This document shows positions 29,686-38,955 of a DNA stretch of 64,000 nucleotides, in pieces. A program made the translations under genes and the position numbers. The notes beneath the pieces were generated by a model that was given only the letters and a program-made list of their open reading frames with translations, was not told the DNA's origin and did no database searches. The DNA lies in assembly GCA_025980465.1 (NCBI GenBank), contig JAICXJ010000010.1:1-64000 (forward strand), written 5' to 3'. Each line of letters opens with the position of its first letter. The stretch's first letter is position 1. Source of the stretch: Frankiales bacterium (GTDB lineage: Bacteria > Actinomycetota > Actinomycetes > JAFAQI01).

Positions 29686-30639
29686 CTACTGCCGCGGGTC
29701 GAGAACGAGCTTGCCGGTCGTCCGCCGGGAGAGCAGGTCTTCGTGTGCCTTCCGCGCGTCAGCGAGCGGGTACGTGCCGCCGACTACCGGCGACAACTTC
29801 CCCGCCGCGACCAGGTCAAGCATCTCGGCCATCGGTTCCTGCACCATGCCCGGCCGGCCGAGACAGTGCACCAGCCAGAAGCCGATCACCGCTCGGCTGC
29901 TCTGCAGCAGCGAACCGGCATCGATCGGCTTCGGCGGGGTTCGTGAGGCCATGCCGAACGTTGCAAGCCGGCCGAGTGGCGCCAGCGCGGCAAGGCTCGC
30001 GTCGAAAGTCGGACCGCCGGTCATCTCGAGGACGACGTCGACCGGCTTGCCGTCGTTGGCGTCGATCAGCGCGGCCTTGAGATCATCACTTCCCGCATCG
30101 ACCGTCGCGTCGGCGCCGAGGCTCTCGACCAAGGCGCGCTTGTCGGCAGAGGAAGCGACGCCGATCACCCGGCCGGCGCCCCAGTGCTTGGCCAGCTGGA
30201 CGGCCAGGGTTCCGACTCCGCCGGCGGCCGCATGGACGACCACCGACTCACCGGTGGCCAGGTGGGTCGACGTGCGCAGCAGGTGGTACGCCGAGAGGCC
30301 CTGCACCAGCAGGGCGAGAGCCTGACCGTCGCTGACCGCATCAGGAAGCTCGAACTCCACTCCTGGCATCCCGAGCGCCTTCTCGGCGTACCCGCCCTGA
30401 CCGACCAACGCCGCGACCCGCCGCCCGTCAGCGGTCCGACCGACGACCTCGCTGCCCGGGATCATTGGCAGCGCAGTGGTCGACAGGTAGCTGTTCTCGG
30501 TCTGGTGGGTGTCGGCGTAGTTGACCCCGGCGCCGGACACCTCGATCAGATCGAAGCCGTCGACGGGGTCCGGATCGGCGACCTCGCTGAGCGTCAGTAC
30601 CTCGGGCCCGCCGTATTCGGTGATCCGGATCGCACGCAT
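29686..30639 (-). CDS. quinone oxidoreductase-like MDR protein
   Basis: MRAIRITEYGGPEVLTLSEVADPDP...VVHAAAGGVGTLAVQLAKHWGAGRVIGVASS. Confidence 0.9.
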   Translation of the reverse strand: MRAIRITEYGGPEVLTLSEVADPDPVDGFDLIEVSGAGVNYADTHQTENSYLSTTALPMIPGSEVVGRTADGRRVAALVGQGGYAEKALGMPGVEFELPDAVSDGQALALLVQGLSAYHLLRTSTHLATGESVVVHAAAGGVGTLAVQLAKHWGAGRVIGVASSADKRALVESLGADATVDAGSDDLKAALIDANDGKPVDVVLEMTGGPTFDASLAALAPLGRLATFGMASRTPPKPIDAGSLLQSSRAVIGFWLVHCLGRPGMVQEPMAEMLDLVAAGKLSPVVGGTYPLADARKAHEDLLSRRTTGKLVLDPRQ

Positions 30640-30698
30640 GCCACGACCCTATGGCCGCCGGGTACGGGGGCGGCGGGAACGCCGGGCCGACTAGCCGG

Positions 30699-31133
30699 CT
30701 AGAGCTCGGGCCGGAACGGTCGCGGTGGCGGCTTCAGGTCGGCGCGCGGGCAGGTCTCGAGCGTGAGACCGCCGTAACCGAGCGCCTCGTTGCACAGGTC
30801 GGACACCGTCAGGCCGTGGCGCTGACCGATGCGGGTGATGGTCGCGCGGAAGATCGTGATCTCGTAGCGAGTCGGTACGCCGTACGCGATCTGGATCGTC
30901 CCGAGCAGCTCGGAGCTGCCGGTGCCCCCGTCGGTGCCGTTCCAGGCCCGGTCGTAGCGCCGCCAGGTCGCCGGCTCCGACCACCACACGCCGTCCATCC
31001 GGACGTCGTGGAGGGCCAGCTCCATGAGCACCCGCCGGGCGGACTCCTCCGGAAGAACAGCCGCTGGCCGGATCACCTCGGTGACGACACCGTCGTCGTA
31101 GGCCTCGGTCAGCAGCAGTTCGAGATCGTCCAC
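30699..31133 (-). CDS. hypothetical protein, 144 aa
   Basis: Long ORF filling the gap on the operon strand; no motif recognised. Confidence 0.55.
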   Translation of the reverse strand: MDDLELLLTEAYDDGVVTEVIRPAAVLPEESARRVLMELALHDVRMDGVWWSEPATWRRYDRAWNGTDGGTGSSELLGTIQIAYGVPTRYEITIFRATITRIGQRHGLTVSDLCNEALGYGGLTLETCPRADLKPPPRPFRPEL

Positions 31134-31271
31134 GATGTGCCTTTCGTTGCAGCGCCCTTGTGCTAATTGTCGGCCTTTGTAGGTCCCGCCTGAAATGGTT
31201 ACTTCGGAGGGTCAAGCTGCCCGTTCTGGTGGGTCACGTCCGAAATGCTCCGAGACCACTACGCTTGGTCC

Positions 31272-31547
31272 GTGGTTTCCGTGGACACCGATACCCGCGT
31301 CGACGAGCGTCCTGACGTTCTGCCGACCGACGACGGCGACCATGAACGCTTCGCGCACTACGCCGATCGCGACCGGATCACCGAGGCGATGGTCACCGGT
31401 ACGCCGGTGGTCGCGCTCTGCGGAAAGGTGTGGGTCCCGAGCCGGGATCCGAAGAAGTATCCCGTGTGCCCCGAGTGCAAACGGCTGTTCGATCTCGGTC
31501 CAGCGGGGCGGATGCGGGATTGGAAGGACCGCTCAGGCCAGACGTGA
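31272..31547 (+). CDS. DUF3039-like protein
   Basis: DGDHERFAHYADRDRITEAMVTGTPVVALCGKVWVPSRDPKKYPVCPECKRLFD; paired CxC/CxxC. Confidence 0.75.
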   Translation: MVSVDTDTRVDERPDVLPTDDGDHERFAHYADRDRITEAMVTGTPVVALCGKVWVPSRDPKKYPVCPECKRLFDLGPAGRMRDWKDRSGQT

Positions 31548-31583
31548 CTGGGCCGCCTGGCCGGTTTGGGGGATACTCGGGGT

Positions 31584-32345
31584 ATGGCTGAGAAGTGGTT
31601 CCCGCAGTTCCCGAAGTTCGACAACCTCGAGGAAGAGCGTCAGCACCGCAAGGAACGGCTGGCAGCCGGCTTCCGGTTGTTCGCGAAGTTCGGCTTCGAG
31701 GAGGGCGTCGCCGGCCACATCACGGCCCGTGACCCGATCGAGCCGGACACCTTCTGGGTGAACCCGTTCGCGGTGCCGTTCGCCCATGTCAATGTGAGCA
31801 GCCTGATCCGGGTCAACCACACCGGCGAGGTTGTCGAGGGCGACTACCACGTCAACGAGGCGGCGTTCTGCATCCACTCACGGGTGCACGCGGCACGGCC
31901 CGACGTGATGGCGGCCGCGCACAGCCACTCGACCTACGGCCGGGCGCTGTCGACCCTCGGCGAGCTGCTCGAGCCGATCACGCAGGACGTCTGCGCGTTC
32001 TACGGAGACCACGCCCTCTTCGACGACTACACCGGCGTGGTGACCGACCTCGAGGAGGGCAAGCGCATCGCGGCCGCCCTCGGCGAGAACAAGGCCGTCA
32101 TCCTGCGCAACCACGGTCTGCTCACCGCCGGTACGTCGGTCGACTCCGCGGTCTGGTGGTTCATCACGATGGAGCGCAGCTGCCAGGTGCAGCTGCTCGC
32201 GAAGGCCGCCGGCACGGTCGTGCACATCGACCTCGACCAGGCCAAGCAGACCCACGATTACGTCGGGTCGGAGCTCGCCGGATGGATCTCGTTCCAGCCG
32301 CTCTACACCAAGATCGTCAAGGAACAGCCCGACCTGCTGGACTGA
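31584..32345 (+). CDS. class II aldolase/adducin-domain protein
   Basis: GHITARDP, AAHSHSTYGRAL, ILRNHGLLTAGTSVDSA. Confidence 0.9.
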   Translation: MAEKWFPQFPKFDNLEEERQHRKERLAAGFRLFAKFGFEEGVAGHITARDPIEPDTFWVNPFAVPFAHVNVSSLIRVNHTGEVVEGDYHVNEAAFCIHSRVHAARPDVMAAAHSHSTYGRALSTLGELLEPITQDVCAFYGDHALFDDYTGVVTDLEEGKRIAAALGENKAVILRNHGLLTAGTSVDSAVWWFITMERSCQVQLLAKAAGTVVHIDLDQAKQTHDYVGSELAGWISFQPLYTKIVKEQPDLLD

Positions 32346-32390
32346 TCCGGCGGCCTCACCCACGCCAGGTCACACCACCACCCCGACGCG

Positions 32391-33197
32391 TTGGGCCCAG
32401 TTGTCGAAATCGACGATGCCGACGATCCTCGGCTGGTCGACTACCGCTCGCTGACCGACGTATCGCTGCGGACCTCGTTCGAGCCACCGCACGGGCTGTT
32501 CATCGCGGAGAGCGCGCTCGTCATCCGCCGGGCGATCGAGGCCGGTTACCTGCTGCGGTCGGCGGTGATGACGCCGAACTGGTTGGAGCGGACAGCGCCG
32601 GCGCTCGACGGCTCGCACGCACCGGTCTATCTGGCATCAGAGGCACTCCTTCGGCAACTCACCGGCTTCCACGTGCACCGAGGTGCGCTCGCATCGGTCC
32701 ATCGGCGCCCGTTACCGGCGCTCACCGATCTCCTCGCCCGATGCCGACGGCTGGCGGTGATCGAGGACATCGTCAGCCACACCAACCTCGGGGCGATCTT
32801 CCGGACCGCCGCCGCGATGGGCATCGACGGCGTGGTGATTTCCCCTCAGGCCGCCGACCCGCTGTATCGGCGATCGGTGCGAGTCTCGATGGGCGCCGTC
32901 TTCACGGTGCCCTACGCGCGGGCGACGATGTGGCCCGGCGCCCTTCGCGAGATGCAGGACGCCGGGTTCACCGTGGCGGCGTTGACGCCGACGCCCGACG
33001 CGGTGTCGCTGCGGGATTTCGCTGCTACGTCGAGCGAGAAGCTCGCCATCGTTGTCGGCACCGAAGGAGGCGGCCTCAGCGGTGATGTGGTGGCGGCGGC
33101 GGACGTCGCGCTGCGGATCCCGATGGCAGCCGGCATCGACTCGTTGAACGTCGCGACCGCAGCCGGTATCGCGTTTTGGGAGGTTGGCCGGGCTTAG
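32391..33197 (+). CDS. TrmH/SpoU-family RNA methyltransferase
   Basis: EDIVSHTNLGAIFRTAAAMGIDGVVIS, VVGTEGGGLS, IPMAAGIDSLNVATAAGIAFWE. Confidence 0.88.
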   Translation: MGPVVEIDDADDPRLVDYRSLTDVSLRTSFEPPHGLFIAESALVIRRAIEAGYLLRSAVMTPNWLERTAPALDGSHAPVYLASEALLRQLTGFHVHRGALASVHRRPLPALTDLLARCRRLAVIEDIVSHTNLGAIFRTAAAMGIDGVVISPQAADPLYRRSVRVSMGAVFTVPYARATMWPGALREMQDAGFTVAALTPTPDAVSLRDFAATSSEKLAIVVGTEGGGLSGDVVAAADVALRIPMAAGIDSLNVATAAGIAFWEVGRA

Positions 33198-33312
33198 CGC
33201 CTACTTCTCCTGCTTGCCGAGCAGGTCGACGACCAGCTGGGAAGGCCGCTGGCGGGCGGTGATCAAGCCGGGGGATGCTGTTGCGGACCCCGGGCGGGGT
33301 AGAAACCACATC

Positions 33313-34185
33313 ATGAGCACATCCGCCACGCCGATTGCCGCCTCCGGAACCTTCACGATCGGAGCCGACCTGACGGTTCACCGGCTCGGGTTCGGGGCGA
33401 TGCAGCTGACGGGTCATGGAGTCTGGGGCGAGCCGGCCGATCGCGACGAATGCATTCGGGTCCTCCGCCGCGCAGTCGACCTCGGTGTCGATCTGATCGA
33501 CACCGCCGACTCCTACGGACCGTTCGTCTCAGAGGACCTCATCCGTGAGGCGCTGCATCCGTATCCCGAGCAGCTGGTCATCGCGACCAAGGGCGGACTC
33601 ACCCGCGCCGGCCCCGGGGACTGGCGAGCGGTCGGCCGCCCGGCGTACCTCCGGCAATGCGTCGAGATGTCGCTGCGACGACTCGGCGTCGAGCGAATCG
33701 ACGTCTACCAACTGCACCGGGTCGACCCCGATACGCCGCTGGAGGACTCCCTCGGCGAGCTCAAGCTAATGCAGGACGAAGGCAAGATCCGCCACATCGG
33801 AGTCTCCGAGGTCGGTGTCGAGACCATCGCGGAGATGCGCAAGGTGGTCGAGATCGTCAGCGTCCAGAACCTCTACAACCTCACTGCCCGACAACACGAG
33901 GACGTCGTCGAGTACTGCGAGCGTGAGGGGCTTGGCTTCATCCCGTGGTTCCCCCTTGCTACCGGCAAGCTCTCGGCCGACGGTGGTCCGCTGGCGAAGG
34001 CGGCTGCCGATCATGGCGTCTCGGCCTCGCAGCTCGCGTTGGCCTGGCTGCTGCGACGCTCGCCGGTGATGTTGCCGATTCCCGGCACGTCGAAGGTCGC
34101 GCACCTCGAGGACAACTGCGAAGCCGCGCTGGTCGAGCTGACTGACGAGGAGTTCGACGCGCTCTCGGAGGCCGTCGCTCGATAG
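33313..34185 (+). CDS. aldo/keto reductase
   Basis: LGFGAMQLTGHGVWGEP...DLIDTADSYGP...KIRHIGVSEVGVETI...PIPGTSKVAHLEDN. Confidence 0.9.
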   Translation: MSTSATPIAASGTFTIGADLTVHRLGFGAMQLTGHGVWGEPADRDECIRVLRRAVDLGVDLIDTADSYGPFVSEDLIREALHPYPEQLVIATKGGLTRAGPGDWRAVGRPAYLRQCVEMSLRRLGVERIDVYQLHRVDPDTPLEDSLGELKLMQDEGKIRHIGVSEVGVETIAEMRKVVEIVSVQNLYNLTARQHEDVVEYCEREGLGFIPWFPLATGKLSADGGPLAKAAADHGVSASQLALAWLLRRSPVMLPIPGTSKVAHLEDNCEAALVELTDEEFDALSEAVAR

Positions 34186-34196
34186 GCTCCGGCATC

Positions 34197-35795
34197 GTGC
34201 CGGTGCTTCCCGATCGGGTCGACCGCGACGCACCGGCTCACGCCGAGCGCCGCGAGGCGCTGCTCGGACTCCTGGCTGAGCATGACCGGCAGCTCGCGCT
34301 CGCCAATGCCGGTGGCGGGGAGCGTTACGTCGAGCGGCATCACAAGCGCGGCAAGCTGCTCGCCCGCGAGCGGGTCGAGCTGCTCCTCGACCCCGACTCG
34401 CCCTTCCTCGAGCTCTCACCACTCGCCGCCTGGGGCACCGACTACACCGTCGGCGCCAGCGTTGTGACGGGGATCGGTGTGGTCGAGAACACCGAGGTGC
34501 TCATCCAGGCCCACGACCCGACGGTCCGCGGCGGCGCGGTCAATCCGTTCGGCGCGAAGAAGCAAGGACGCGCCAGCCAAATCGCTCGCGAGAACCGGTT
34601 GCCGGTTGTCAACCTGGTCGAGTCAGGTGGCGCCGACCTGCCCACCCAGAGCGAGATCTTCATCCCGGGGGGCGCCGGTTTCCGCGACCTGACGCAAAAG
34701 TCCGCCGCCGCGATCCCGACGCTTTCCTTGGTCTTCGGCAACTCGACCGCCGGGGGCGCCTACGTGCCGGGCATGAGTGACTACGTCGTGATGGTCGAGG
34801 GCCGGGCCAAGGTGTTCCTCGGCGGTCCGCCGCTGGTGAAGATGGCGACCGGTGAGGTGTCGGAGGACGAGGAACTGGGCGGCGCTGAGATGCATGCTCG
34901 GGTCAGCGGACTCGCCGACTACCTTGCGGTCGACGAGCAGGATGCGATCCGGATCGGCCGTCAGATCGTGCGCCGGCTCAATAGGCGCAAGCTCGGTCCA
35001 GCTCCGGCGGCGTCGTACTCCGAGCCGTTGTACGACGTCGATGACCTGCTCGGCATCGTGCCGACCGATCTGCGCGAGCCATTCGACCCTCACGATGTGC
35101 TGGCGCGCATCCTCGACGGCAGTGAGTTCGACGAGTTCAAGCCGCTGTACGGATCGTCGCTGGTGACCGGCTTCGGGCAGCTGCACGGATATCCGATCGG
35201 TGTGCTCGCCAACGCGCGAGGCGTCCTGTTCGCGGAAGAGAGCGAAAAGGCCGCGCAGTTCATCCAGCTCGCCAATCAGAGCGACACGCCGCTGCTGTTC
35301 CTTCAGAACACGACCGGATACATGGTCGGCAAGGAGTACGAGCAGCGGGGCATCATCAAGGCCGGCGCCCAGATGATCAACGCGGTCTCGAACAGCGATG
35401 TCCCTCATCTGACCATCAACATGGGCGCGTCGTACGGCGCCGGCAACTACGGGATGTGCGGCCGTGCGTACGACCCGCGGTTTCTGTTCGCGTGGCCCAA
35501 CGCGAAATCAGCGGTGATGGGTCCGGCGCAGCTCGCCGGGGTGCTCTCGATCGTTGCTCGTGCATCGGCTGAGGCGAAGGGCGCGCCGTACGACGAGGCC
35601 GCTGACGCGGCGATGCGGGAGATGGTCGAGAACCAGATCGAGGCCGAGTCGAAGGCGCTGTTCCTCACCGCGCGGGTGTACGACGACGGAATCATCGATC
35701 CGCGAGACACCCGGACGGTGCTGGGCCTGGCCCTGTCGGTCATCCACAACAACGAGATTCAGGGACGTCGCGGCTTCGGCGTCTTCCGGATGTAG
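34197..35795 (+). CDS. acyl-CoA carboxylase carboxyltransferase (beta) subunit, methylcrotonyl-CoA carboxylase-like
   Basis: LLARERVELLLDPDSPFLELSPLAAWG, ESGGADLPTQSEIFIPGG, NTTGYMVGKEYEQRGIIKAGAQMINAVSNS. Confidence 0.9.
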   Translation: MPVLPDRVDRDAPAHAERREALLGLLAEHDRQLALANAGGGERYVERHHKRGKLLARERVELLLDPDSPFLELSPLAAWGTDYTVGASVVTGIGVVENTEVLIQAHDPTVRGGAVNPFGAKKQGRASQIARENRLPVVNLVESGGADLPTQSEIFIPGGAGFRDLTQKSAAAIPTLSLVFGNSTAGGAYVPGMSDYVVMVEGRAKVFLGGPPLVKMATGEVSEDEELGGAEMHARVSGLADYLAVDEQDAIRIGRQIVRRLNRRKLGPAPAASYSEPLYDVDDLLGIVPTDLREPFDPHDVLARILDGSEFDEFKPLYGSSLVTGFGQLHGYPIGVLANARGVLFAEESEKAAQFIQLANQSDTPLLFLQNTTGYMVGKEYEQRGIIKAGAQMINAVSNSDVPHLTINMGASYGAGNYGMCGRAYDPRFLFAWPNAKSAVMGPAQLAGVLSIVARASAEAKGAPYDEAADAAMREMVENQIEAESKALFLTARVYDDGIIDPRDTRTVLGLALSVIHNNEIQGRRGFGVFRM

Positions 35796-35800
35796 CGCCA

Positions 35801-37759
35801 GTGATCAGCCGACTCCTGGTAGCCAACCGCGGCGAGATCGCGCGGCGGGTGTTCCGCACCGCCCGTGAGATGGGGATCTCGACGGTCGCGGTGTTCAGCG
35901 ACCCGGATGCCGCGACACCCTTCGTGCGAGAGGCCGATCACAGCGTCAGGCTTGCCGGCTCGACACCCGCTGACACCTACCTGCGCGGTGATCTGGTGAT
36001 CGCGGCGGCTCAGCAGACCGGCGCCGACGCGATACACCCCGGGTACGGCTTCCTCTCCGAGAATGCGGAGTTCGCGCGCTCGGTCATCTCAGCTGGGCTC
36101 GTGTGGGTTGGTCCACCACCCGATGCGATCGAGGCGATGGGGTCCAAGCTCGGCGCGAAACGCATGATGCGCGACGCCGGCGTACCCACCCTGCCGTGGG
36201 CAGCGGACATCACCGCCGCGGCGGAGGTCGGTTATCCCTTGTTGGTGAAGGCATCGGCGGGGGGCGGGGGTCGTGGCATGCGCATCGTCCGCGACCAGGC
36301 TGATCTCGCCGAGGCGGTCGAAGCCGCTAGCCGGGAGGCGGCCGGCGCCTTCGGTGACGCGACCGTGTTCCTCGAGCGCTACCTCGACGCGCCACGTCAC
36401 ATCGAAGTCCAGGTGTTGGCGGACAGCCATGGCAACGTCGTCTCGCTGTTCGAGCGGGAGTGCTCCATCCAGCGACGCCACCAAAAGATCGTCGAGGAGG
36501 CGCCGTCACCGGTTGTCGACGAGGCGTTACGCAACCAACTCGGTGCGGCCGCCGTCGCGGCGGCGCGTGCGGTCGGATACGTCGGCGCCGGCACCGTCGA
36601 GTTCGTGATGACAGCCGATGGCACCTTTTTCTTCCTCGAGATGAACACTCGGCTGCAGGTCGAGCACCCGGTCACCGAGCTGATCACCGGCCTGGATCTG
36701 GTCCGGCTGCAGCTGCACGTGGCGGCCGGCGAACCACTTCCGGCCACCGCACTCGCACCGACCATCGACGGCCACGCCATCGAGGTACGGCTATATGCCG
36801 AGGACGCGTGCAACGGATTCCTTCCGGTGACGGGAACGTTGCGCAGCTTCGAGGTTCCTGCCGGGGTTCGCGTCGATGCCGGGGTCGAGTCGGGGAGCGA
36901 GGTCTCGCCGTACTACGACGCGATGATCGCGAAGGTCATCTCGCACGCACCGTCGCGTGGCGAGTCAGCCGGTCGGCTTGCCGCCGCGCTCGCCGCGTCG
37001 CGGCTTCATGGCGTGACGACGAACCGTGACCTGCTCGTCCGGATCTTGCGCGAGCCTGAGTTCCTCGCGGGCCGGACCGACACCGGATACCTCGAGCGAC
37101 ACGACCCCGCGGTGCTCGGCGCGCCGTTGCTGGATGCCGATGCCGGCCAGGTCGCTCACCTCGCCGCGGCCGCACTCGCGCTTCAGACCGTGAGTCGGGC
37201 GGCGGCCAGGGTCTGGTCAGGACTGCCGTCCGGCTGGCGCAACAATCCCGCCACGATGCAACGGGTGACGCTGAATGCCGATGGCTGCGAGGCCGCGGTC
37301 AGTTACCGGTTCGGTCGGGACGGCGCGATCACGATGGACGTCGACGGCCGGCCGGTCGAGGTTGCGCTGCACAGTGCGGAGAATCACGTCGTTGACGCAA
37401 CCATCAGCGGGACACGTCGGCGCTACCACGTTGTGATCGCGCCGAGCGGCGAGACCGTCGATGTCGACTCCTCGCTTGGCGCGTCGTCGTACCGGGTGGT
37501 TCCGCGGTTCGCTGATCCGGCCGATCAGGTCGCGGCAGGGTCGCTCGTCGCTCCGATGCCGGGTGCTGTCGTCCGGGTCCTGGTGAGCCAGGGAGCGACG
37601 GTCTCGAAGGGCGACCCGCTGGTGGTCCTCGAGGCGATGAAGATGGAGCACACGGTTGCGAGCCCCGCCGACGGCACCGTGGTCGAGCTGCGGGTCGAGG
37701 CCGGCAAGCAGGTTGACGCGGGGGCCGTGCTGGCGGTGGTCGAGGGTCCCGCCGGGTAG
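35801..37759 (+). CDS. acyl-CoA carboxylase biotin carboxylase + BCCP (alpha) subunit
   Basis: LLVANRGEIARRVFRTAREMGI, FLEMNTRLQVEHPVTELITGLDLV, C-terminal biotinyl motif LEAMKMEHTV. Confidence 0.92.
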   Translation: MISRLLVANRGEIARRVFRTAREMGISTVAVFSDPDAATPFVREADHSVRLAGSTPADTYLRGDLVIAAAQQTGADAIHPGYGFLSENAEFARSVISAGLVWVGPPPDAIEAMGSKLGAKRMMRDAGVPTLPWAADITAAAEVGYPLLVKASAGGGGRGMRIVRDQADLAEAVEAASREAAGAFGDATVFLERYLDAPRHIEVQVLADSHGNVVSLFERECSIQRRHQKIVEEAPSPVVDEALRNQLGAAAVAAARAVGYVGAGTVEFVMTADGTFFFLEMNTRLQVEHPVTELITGLDLVRLQLHVAAGEPLPATALAPTIDGHAIEVRLYAEDACNGFLPVTGTLRSFEVPAGVRVDAGVESGSEVSPYYDAMIAKVISHAPSRGESAGRLAAALAASRLHGVTTNRDLLVRILREPEFLAGRTDTGYLERHDPAVLGAPLLDADAGQVAHLAAAALALQTVSRAAARVWSGLPSGWRNNPATMQRVTLNADGCEAAVSYRFGRDGAITMDVDGRPVEVALHSAENHVVDATISGTRRRYHVVIAPSGETVDVDSSLGASSYRVVPRFADPADQVAAGSLVAPMPGAVVRVLVSQGATVSKGDPLVVLEAMKMEHTVASPADGTVVELRVEAGKQVDAGAVLAVVEGPAG

Positions 37760-37786
37760 CCCCGAAAACCCGCTGAAACCCGGGGC
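37759..37786 (+). terminator. candidate hairpin at the end of the carboxylase operon
   Basis: GCCCCG-(16 nt)-CGGGGC overlapping the stop codon. Confidence 0.3.
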
Positions 37787-37830
37787 GTTGCTGCGACGTC
37801 CAATCCCGAGGCCAAGTTGGGGAGGACGCG

Positions 37831-38898
37831 ATGCAGCACAGTCGGATCAAGGTCAGGCTGATCGGCGGACTCGCCGTTGTGGTCGCGGTGATCGCCGTGG
37901 CATTCGCGCTGGGCGGGTCAGGCTCATCGCAGCCCTCCACCAGCGGCACGGCGGTCGGAAAGATCTCGAACGGCGTGGTCGAGACATCGCCGACGCACCC
38001 ACCGTCGGTGTCCGGTGCGGGGACAACCGCTGCGATTCCCGCCCCCGGTGCGCCCGCTGGCGCCGGCGAGTTCGGTGCGGCCGGAAGCGGGACCGGCCAG
38101 GGCGCAACCGCCTCGGCGGGTGGCGCCGCCAGCAGTGGCGTGCCGGCTCAGGCGCCGGGGCGCGCGATCAACGCTGCTGATGTCACCACCGCAACCGGGG
38201 TTGCCGCAACTCGGATCGTCAAGACCGGCTCGCTCGACCTGCGCGTCGCGAAGGGTGCCGTTCAGTCAACCGTCGGGAAGCTCACGGCGTTGGCGACGGC
38301 GAAGGGCGGATACGTCTCCAGCAGCACGACCGACACCAACTCAAGCAACCCCAGTGGCCAGGTCGAGCTGCGGGTGCCGGTGGCGCAGTTCGCCGATACG
38401 GTCGCTGCCGCGGAGGCGTTCGGCCACGTCGAGCTGCTCACAACCTCGGCGCACGACGTGACCGGAAAGTACGTCGATCTCAACGCCCGCAAGCAGGCGC
38501 TGCAACGCACCCGATCGACGTACCTGACGATCCTGTCCCGTGCCACGACCATCGGCGCGACGCTGTCGGTGCAGCAGCGCATCGATGACATCCAGCAGCA
38601 AATCGATGAGCTGAAAGGCGAGATCAAATTGCTGGGTAGTCAGAGTTCGTACTCAACACTCGCTGTCAATGTTGACCAACCGGCCATCTTCCTCGGAACG
38701 AAGGTCCACCACGAGCGGCATGGGCTGGGCAAGGCCTGGCACACCTCGATCAGCCGCTTCAACCGGGGCATCGATGCGATCGTCAGTGGGCTCGGCCCAC
38801 TGTTGCTTGCCGTCCTTCTCATCGGGCTTGCAGCGGGCATTGCCCGACTCGGACTGCGCGGGGCTCGCCGCCACGGCTCGTCGGACGCCGCGAGCTGA
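37831..38898 (+). CDS. DUF4349-domain membrane-anchored protein
   Basis: Signal/TM, low-complexity GAPAG linker, RIVKTGSLDLRVAKGAVQSTVGKLTALATAKGGYVSSS, coiled-coil, C-terminal TM. Confidence 0.8.
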   Translation: MQHSRIKVRLIGGLAVVVAVIAVAFALGGSGSSQPSTSGTAVGKISNGVVETSPTHPPSVSGAGTTAAIPAPGAPAGAGEFGAAGSGTGQGATASAGGAASSGVPAQAPGRAINAADVTTATGVAATRIVKTGSLDLRVAKGAVQSTVGKLTALATAKGGYVSSSTTDTNSSNPSGQVELRVPVAQFADTVAAAEAFGHVELLTTSAHDVTGKYVDLNARKQALQRTRSTYLTILSRATTIGATLSVQQRIDDIQQQIDELKGEIKLLGSQSSYSTLAVNVDQPAIFLGTKVHHERHGLGKAWHTSISRFNRGIDAIVSGLGPLLLAVLLIGLAAGIARLGLRGARRHGSSDAAS

Positions 38899-38955
38899 TC
38901 AACCGCGCCCTGATCGTCCGTATCCTGCTGGGGTGCGCAACGACCACTTCGGGCG

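Noticed and set aside
30691-30702. 12-bp palindrome CTAGCCGGCTAG
   Set aside because: Overlaps the stop of a hypothetical CDS; short GC-rich palindromes of this type are easily coincidental
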